Source: Kofleriaceae bacterium (GTDB lineage: Bacteria; Myxococcota_A; Polyangia; Haliangiales; Haliangiaceae). From it: a DNA stretch of 64,000 bases. Location of the stretch: positions 1 to 64,000 of the forward strand of contig JANTGM010000017.1 in assembly GCA_024762925.1 (NCBI GenBank), in the 5' to 3' direction. Position 1 is the first letter of the stretch, and every line of letters starts with the position of its first letter. A program made the translations under genes and the position numbers. Below, piece after piece: positions 59,935-64,000 of the stretch. The notes under the pieces were generated by a model. It saw nothing but the letters and a program-made list of their open reading frames with translations, searched no databases and was not told where the DNA came from.

Positions 59935-60063
59935 CTAGCAGGGCGATTCATGGACATTGATTCGTGATCGCGAAGTCAGCTCGTTTGCTGGCGAGGCGGG
60001 AAGAGGGAGTTTGCTGGGCGAGAAGACGAGTGAGCGCGTTCTATGTTCATGAATCGCGCACGA
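59935..60063 (+). repeat. Dispersed repeat family 1, copy C (internally deleted)
   Basis: The 129-bp element begins CTAGCAGGGCGATTCATGG and ends CATGAATCGCGCAC. It lacks about 54 bases of the interior (the hairpin segment of copy B), joined at a GGGC shared by both deletion edges. Left and right thirds match copies A and B closely. It sits between convergent genes, as the others do. A CGCCCC/GGGGCG hairpin near 59881-59905 precedes it. Confidence 0.85.
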
Positions 60064-60084
60064 GTCTCCTGGCCCACACGCCTG

Positions 60085-60351
60085 CTAGTGCGGATGGTGG
60101 TGGCCGTCAGCGCCCTCTAGATGTGGATGCGGGTGGTCGTGATGATGGTGATCGCTGGTCCCGTGAGGGTGAGCGTGCCCATGCTCGTGCTTGCTGTGCG
60201 GCTTATGCGAATGTTTCTTATGCTTGGGCTTGGAGGACTTGTGCTTTTGCTCTTTTTCAGGCTTGGGCTCGGGCTTTTTGGCAGGCGTAGTACTGCCTCC
60301 ACATGATGCAACTGCCACACTCAAAGCAATCGCCGTCATCATTCGGTACAT
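60085..60351 (-). CDS. Histidine-rich small lipoprotein
   Basis: The 88-residue protein has a lipobox signal (MTAIALSVAVASC) and then 21 His in about 52 residues, in stretches such as HEHGHAHPHGTSDHHHH, with Lys and Pro between. It probably binds divalent metals at the envelope (nickel, zinc or copper). Its ATG shares one base with the stop of the GT-B-like gene (TGATG), so the two are coupled; the link is unexplained. Confidence 0.75.
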   Translation of the reverse strand: MYRMMTAIALSVAVASCGGSTTPAKKPEPKPEKEQKHKSSKPKHKKHSHKPHSKHEHGHAHPHGTSDHHHHDHPHPHLEGADGHHHPH

Positions 60352-62060
60352 CAGGATCCTCGCCGTTTCCGCGCCATCTTGCGCTTAAGGGCTGCCAATT
60401 CATCATCGACGGCAGAGCCCTTCTTCTTCGCCGCCTTGGTTCTACGCTGTTTCTTTTTGGTGGAGTTCTTTGCCTTTCCAGCAGGCGCTCCTTGGGCCTC
60501 TCTGCGAAGTCGGTCAAGCTCCTCAGCCACCGATGGCCTCTTGCTGCTCGACCTGGTGGAGGTGCCAGTGCCCTGTCGAAATGAATCCGTTGCTGGAGGA
60601 ATCTCGGGTTCCGGCGCGACTGCAGCGGCTTGTGCAGCGTTCTCGAGACTCGTTTCCTCAGCCTCCAAACCCGCCATCTCTGCAAGCGCAGTGTGCATCC
60701 GGGCCCGCTCCAAATCGGCGTTGCGTTCGGCCTTTTTTGCCATCCCCACGTTGCCAAGCCGCTCCGCCTTGGAGCGCTGTGCCTCCCAGACGGCCGTCTG
60801 CTTTTGGGCATCGGTAATCGTCCGAGAGACTTGGCCTTTGCGCTCTTGGATTTCCACTTTGAGTCTGCGAAGTCGAGCAGCATCAGGTCTCTTGGGCGTT
60901 GTGGTGGAACGCGCTGGCCCACCACCCAGATCCTCTAGTGCACCTGCGGGAGTCGCGGCTTTGGCGGCCCACGCAGCGTATTGGCTCGCATCTTCGACCT
61001 CGGATTTGCGCCCGGCACTTTGGGCATCCTGACGCTCGGATATGACGTCTTGGCGCTGCATACCGATGAGGCACACCGCATCGGCAACCACAGCGGCACC
61101 ATCTAGGCCAGCCCCAGAAACCTCCCCGGACGAGCTTGCGAGCATGCGCTCAAGTGCACTTCCGACCATCAGTGCGTTGGTTGCGATGGCACCACGGCCA
61201 CGCTCTTCAAGCGCATTCGCGCGATGGGTCTCTGGGCCACGTTCTGGGCTCAGGCAAACGATCCTTGCCCCCACCGCCATCGCTCGTCCAACGGAGGCCT
61301 CTGAGGCCTGTGTAATGACAACATCGGCACTTCGCCAAAGGAGCGGGGCGTCGGCTGTGCGACCAAAGAGCTTGGCTTTCATGTCGAGAATGGGAACTTG
61401 AACGCGCAGCGCAGCTGCTGCATCGGTGTCGTCTCCCGCGTCAAAGAGATAGGTAATCTCGCCGCTCACGAGCGAAAGCTGAAGTGCGAGTTGGCCACTT
61501 TGCTCAGCTCCAAGACCCTCGACCTCGACCAGGACAACGCGATTCGATAACCCAAATCGTTTGCGCAGAGTTCGCCGCTCAAAGGTTCCAGCTTCGGCGA
61601 AGGAATACTCCCCCATGCACCCTACTGGGAGAATACGATTGCCAACCACGCCGTGATCTTCAAGGTGCACTGCTGCTTCGTCGTCGACAACGAAATATCG
61701 ATCGGCTTCGCTCTGAGACCAAGCCGCACTGGGCGCCAAGTCGTGAACGACAGCGATAACCGGAAACGGACGCGGGCTCTGGTCTCGAAGATGACAGGCG
61801 GCCTGCGCTGCCCGGGCTTCGAAGCAAACCACTGCGTCAGGACGGAATGTCTCGACCTCCTTGCTCAGCTGATGCTCAAGAACATCGCCACCAATGGCAC
61901 GCATGACCCAATCGATCGCTCCGCCTTCGCCGCCAACGTGCCCCCCATCAAAGGCTCGCAAGGTGACACCACCTGCTTGCAGAGCAGCCAGGACTGGCGT
62001 CACAACCGACGCATCTGCCCCAGCAGACGTTAGAACCAATATGGATGGAGCATTACTCAT
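60351..62060 (-). CDS. GT-B-like glycosyltransferase with helical C-terminal tail
   Basis: The 569-residue protein starts at ATG 62060. Residues 1-320 resemble a MurG/GT28-type GT-B fold: ILVLTSAGADASVVTPVLAAL, VIAVVHDLAPSAAW, RYFVVDDEAAVHL, then a second Rossmann half with VVLVEVEGLG, VPILDMKAKLFG, LLWRSADVVITQASEASVGRAMAVG and the conserved E..R near SPERGPETHRANAL. The tail (about 380-569) is a long, charged coiled-coil region ending in a Lys/Arg-rich stretch. The donor and acceptor sugars are unknown. It overlaps the hydroxyacid dehydrogenase gene as ATGA. Confidence 0.7.
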   Translation of the reverse strand: MSNAPSILVLTSAGADASVVTPVLAALQAGGVTLRAFDGGHVGGEGGAIDWVMRAIGGDVLEHQLSKEVETFRPDAVVCFEARAAQAACHLRDQSPRPFPVIAVVHDLAPSAAWSQSEADRYFVVDDEAAVHLEDHGVVGNRILPVGCMGEYSFAEAGTFERRTLRKRFGLSNRVVLVEVEGLGAEQSGQLALQLSLVSGEITYLFDAGDDTDAAAALRVQVPILDMKAKLFGRTADAPLLWRSADVVITQASEASVGRAMAVGARIVCLSPERGPETHRANALEERGRGAIATNALMVGSALERMLASSSGEVSGAGLDGAAVVADAVCLIGMQRQDVISERQDAQSAGRKSEVEDASQYAAWAAKAATPAGALEDLGGGPARSTTTPKRPDAARLRRLKVEIQERKGQVSRTITDAQKQTAVWEAQRSKAERLGNVGMAKKAERNADLERARMHTALAEMAGLEAEETSLENAAQAAAVAPEPEIPPATDSFRQGTGTSTRSSSKRPSVAEELDRLRREAQGAPAGKAKNSTKKKQRRTKAAKKKGSAVDDELAALKRKMARKRRGS

Positions 62061-63019
62061 CGCAGCACCTCTGGGTTTAGCGTGGTTGGCGCCACATCGC
62101 CGGCCAAAACGCTCCGAATCGCACCAGCACAGATCGTTGCCATGCCTTCTCTCGCTATATACGTCGCAGAACCCAGATGTGGGGCCAAAACCGCCGTCTC
62201 GCACGCTAGGAGGAAATCTGGAACTGTGGGTTCTCCATCAAAGACGTCGAGTCCCGCTCCGGCAAGCGTGCCCTCTCGCAGCGCCTTTGCAAGCGCTTCG
62301 GCATCCAGGCATCCACCGCGCGCCGTGTTGATGAGCACCGCTGATGGCTTCATTCGCGCCAGCGCCGCTGCGTCAATCAGGTGTCTCGTCGAGGCATTGA
62401 GCGGGCAGTGCAAAGAAACCGCATCGCTCACCTCTAAGAGTTCTTCTAAGTCACAGAATTGTGCCCCAAGCGCGTCAGCTGCCACAGAGCGTCTGGGCCC
62501 GCAATACCGGAGCGTCATGCCAAAGCCCTGCCCTCGCCTGAGCATTGCTTGGCCGATTCGACCGGCGCCAATCACACCGAGCGCCTGCCCGAAGACCGGT
62601 TGACCGAGCAAGAGCGTTGGCGACCAGCCGCGCCAACCTCCCGTGCGCACGAGCCGCTCGCCTTCGCCCAGTCGTCGACACACGGCCATGAGCAGGGCAA
62701 ATGCAAAGTCCGCTGTGGCCTCGGTGAGAACGTCTGGCGTGTTGGTAACGACGATGCCCCTTGCTGTTGCTGCCCCGAGGTCCACGTTGTCGTGGCCCAC
62801 GGCATAGTTTGCGATGACCTTGAGATTGGGCGCCGCATCCATGACCTCCTCGTCGACAGCGACGCTCAAGAGGCTAATCAGCCCTTGCACGTCTCCGAGT
62901 CGAGAGAGAATTTCTTCGCGTGAGAACTCTCCTGTCTCGGGCTCGATATAGCGATGACCACCCAACAAAGGGCCAACATCGATGGGCAGTTGTGCCGTTG
63001 ACAGCACAGTCGCAGTCAC
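62057..63019 (-). CDS. D-2-hydroxyacid dehydrogenase
   Basis: From GTG 63019 the frame gives 320 residues of a NAD(P)-dependent D-2-hydroxyacid dehydrogenase. Upstream in-frame codons are the shadow of the divergent deacetylase gene. Motifs: SLLSVAVDEEVMDAAPNLKVIANYAVGHDNVD, the coenzyme loop GVIGAGRIGQAMLRRGQGFG, ARGGCLDAEALAKAL, GLDVFDGEP with the catalytic Glu and LAPHLGSAT with the catalytic His. It reduces or oxidises a 2-oxo/hydroxyacid such as glyoxylate; the substrate is not readable. Cotranscribed with the GT-B-like gene. Confidence 0.9.
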   Translation of the reverse strand: MTATVLSTAQLPIDVGPLLGGHRYIEPETGEFSREEILSRLGDVQGLISLLSVAVDEEVMDAAPNLKVIANYAVGHDNVDLGAATARGIVVTNTPDVLTEATADFAFALLMAVCRRLGEGERLVRTGGWRGWSPTLLLGQPVFGQALGVIGAGRIGQAMLRRGQGFGMTLRYCGPRRSVAADALGAQFCDLEELLEVSDAVSLHCPLNASTRHLIDAAALARMKPSAVLINTARGGCLDAEALAKALREGTLAGAGLDVFDGEPTVPDFLLACETAVLAPHLGSATYIAREGMATICAGAIRSVLAGDVAPTTLNPEVLR

Positions 63020-63065
63020 AGGGTGAGGATAGCACGAGCCTGTGCCGTGGTACCGTGTTGACCAG

Positions 63066-63956
63066 ATGAGTCGCCCCGCTTTCATCGCTACTCGGATCGC
63101 CTTTGTGGCAACCTGCGCTGGCATGGTGGCTTTGGGGGCCGTAGCCGATGTGCACGCGGAGGAATCGACAGCCACGCCGTCCCCTCCCTCGGACACCGGT
63201 GCGGTCTGGGGTGGTGCGAAGGTTGTTGGGGGAAAGGAGGCGCCAGGGTATGTGGCCTTCACCTTCGACGATGGTCCCGATCTCACGTCGACCCCCGTCA
63301 TCCTTGAGACCCTGGAGCGCTACCAAGTCCCGGCAACGTTCTTTGTCGTCGGCCGCCATTTCGCCACCAAGACCGATACGGCCCGCGCCGGCGCTGAGCT
63401 GCTCAAGGACATGGAAACGCGGGGCTTCACGATTGGCAATCACACCACCAATCATCAAAACTTGCCGATGCTATCTGCGAGCGCCGCACGTGCTGCCATC
63501 GACAAAAACGCGGATGCCTTGGAGGCTGTTCTAGGCCATCCCGTCCACCTCTTCCGGCCGCCGTTTGGTGCAACCACGGCTGCGATTCGCCGGCTTCTGC
63601 GAAAACGGGGCGACACGATGGTTCGTTGGAACATCGACTCCCAAGATTTTCAGCGCACACAACGACGAGGAATGGCCGAGCGAGTCTTGGGCGACATTCT
63701 CCGCAAAGGCGGGGGCGTGGTGCTCTTTCACGACACCAAGAGGGCAACTGCCAGGATTCTGCCAGGGTTCTTGGAAGATCTTGAGCAGGCCAATTGCGAC
63801 CGCCAAAGCCAGGGCCTAGAGCCGATCTTGCCGGTTTCCTTGCACTATTTTCTGCGGGATCAGAATGGAAGCCCCCGACGGATCCCAGCGAAAGTATTGA
63901 AGGAGACTCAGAAGGCAGTGGACCGACTCACAAATCGGTGCCAAAACCGCGATTGA
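63066..63956 (+). CDS. Exported NodB-domain polysaccharide deacetylase
   Basis: From ATG 63066 the frame gives 296 residues with a signal peptide (AFVATCAGMVALGAVADVHA). The NodB domain shows all five motifs: TFDDGPD (metal Asp), NHTTNHQNL (two His), RPPFGATT, DSQDFQRT, and VLFHDTK. Such enzymes remove acetyl groups from peptidoglycan or exopolysaccharide in a zinc-dependent way. A start in the longer frame at 63042 is possible but adds only PWYRVDQ. Divergent from the hydroxyacid dehydrogenase, 46 bases apart. Confidence 0.92.
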   Translation: MSRPAFIATRIAFVATCAGMVALGAVADVHAEESTATPSPPSDTGAVWGGAKVVGGKEAPGYVAFTFDDGPDLTSTPVILETLERYQVPATFFVVGRHFATKTDTARAGAELLKDMETRGFTIGNHTTNHQNLPMLSASAARAAIDKNADALEAVLGHPVHLFRPPFGATTAAIRRLLRKRGDTMVRWNIDSQDFQRTQRRGMAERVLGDILRKGGGVVLFHDTKRATARILPGFLEDLEQANCDRQSQGLEPILPVSLHYFLRDQNGSPRRIPAKVLKETQKAVDRLTNRCQNRD

Positions 63957-64000
63957 CAAGCCCTAGCCCGCCGTCTAGCTTCCGGGCGTTTTGGTAAGGG

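Overview
The window reads as an accessory-rich piece of a gram-negative chromosome of the Myxococcota (deltaproteobacterial) type. I infer this from four Hanks-type Ser/Thr kinases (two ending in PEGA domains), five FHA proteins, two PP2C-type phosphatases, a PilZ protein, many lipobox lipoproteins, an FHA-CpaF fusion and an outer-membrane barrel paired with a multihaem cytochrome. A Bradymonadales-like lineage is possible, but nothing in the sequence fixes the order or genus. Genes are tightly packed, often with 1-4 base overlaps and GTG, TTG or even CTG starts.

Layout. 1-5.4 kb: FHA tail, a double Cys-motif protein, then a sulfur operon (CymR-like Rrf2 regulator, CysK, CysO-like sulfur carrier, CysM, Mec-like JAMM protease, LarE) followed by a DUF882/M15 peptidase. 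5.6-8.5 kb: 13-haem cytochrome c and outer-membrane barrel. 8.5-17.7 kb: lipoproteins, Kelch-like protein, two Ser/Thr kinases, PEGA-like protein, small unknowns. 17.7-23.2 kb: WGR-like protein, Cys-rich lipoprotein, PilZ protein, Gly-rich lipoprotein, DacB. 23.3-27.1 kb: acetyl-CoA synthetase, TIG/propeller lipoprotein, RidA. 27.3-27.7 kb: tRNA-Val(CAC) with a tandem copy of its 3' half plus terminator and a broken gene end. 27.8-33.7 kb: short flagellin, lipoproteins, ferritin-like protein, PEGA kinase, a pair of small paralogues. 33.8-42.1 kb: a five-gene catabolic operon headed by a 1544-residue four-domain fusion. 42.2-49.1 kb: FHA-GAF-SpoIIE phosphatase, rpmG-rpmB, and a kinase/PP2C/FHA signalling operon. 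49.2-64 kb: lipoprotein, phospholipase C-like protein, SUKH-like/TPR protein, FHA-CpaF, LepB-LepA, lipoproteins, hydroxyacid dehydrogenase/GT-B-like operon and a NodB-type deacetylase.

How genes may work together. The sulfur operon encodes most of a protein-bound (CysO/CysM/Mec) cysteine route. It has no MoeB/ThiF-type activator but does carry LarE, whose chemistry could in principle make the carrier thiocarboxylate. The fusion operon joins an AstD-like dehydrogenase, a class III aminotransferase, a GNAT acyltransferase and a lysine-less aminotransferase copy in one chain. With a C45 hydrolase, a second aminotransferase and both CoA-transferase subunits, it resembles the Bacillus yodPQRST (beta-lysine) set rebuilt around a fusion; this is inference.

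Repeats. A 129-178 bp element with terminal inverted repeats occurs three times, each time between convergent genes. A second, shorter dispersed repeat occurs twice. No CRISPR array, rRNA or insertion sequence with transposase was seen, and no stretch over about 300 bases lacks a described feature.
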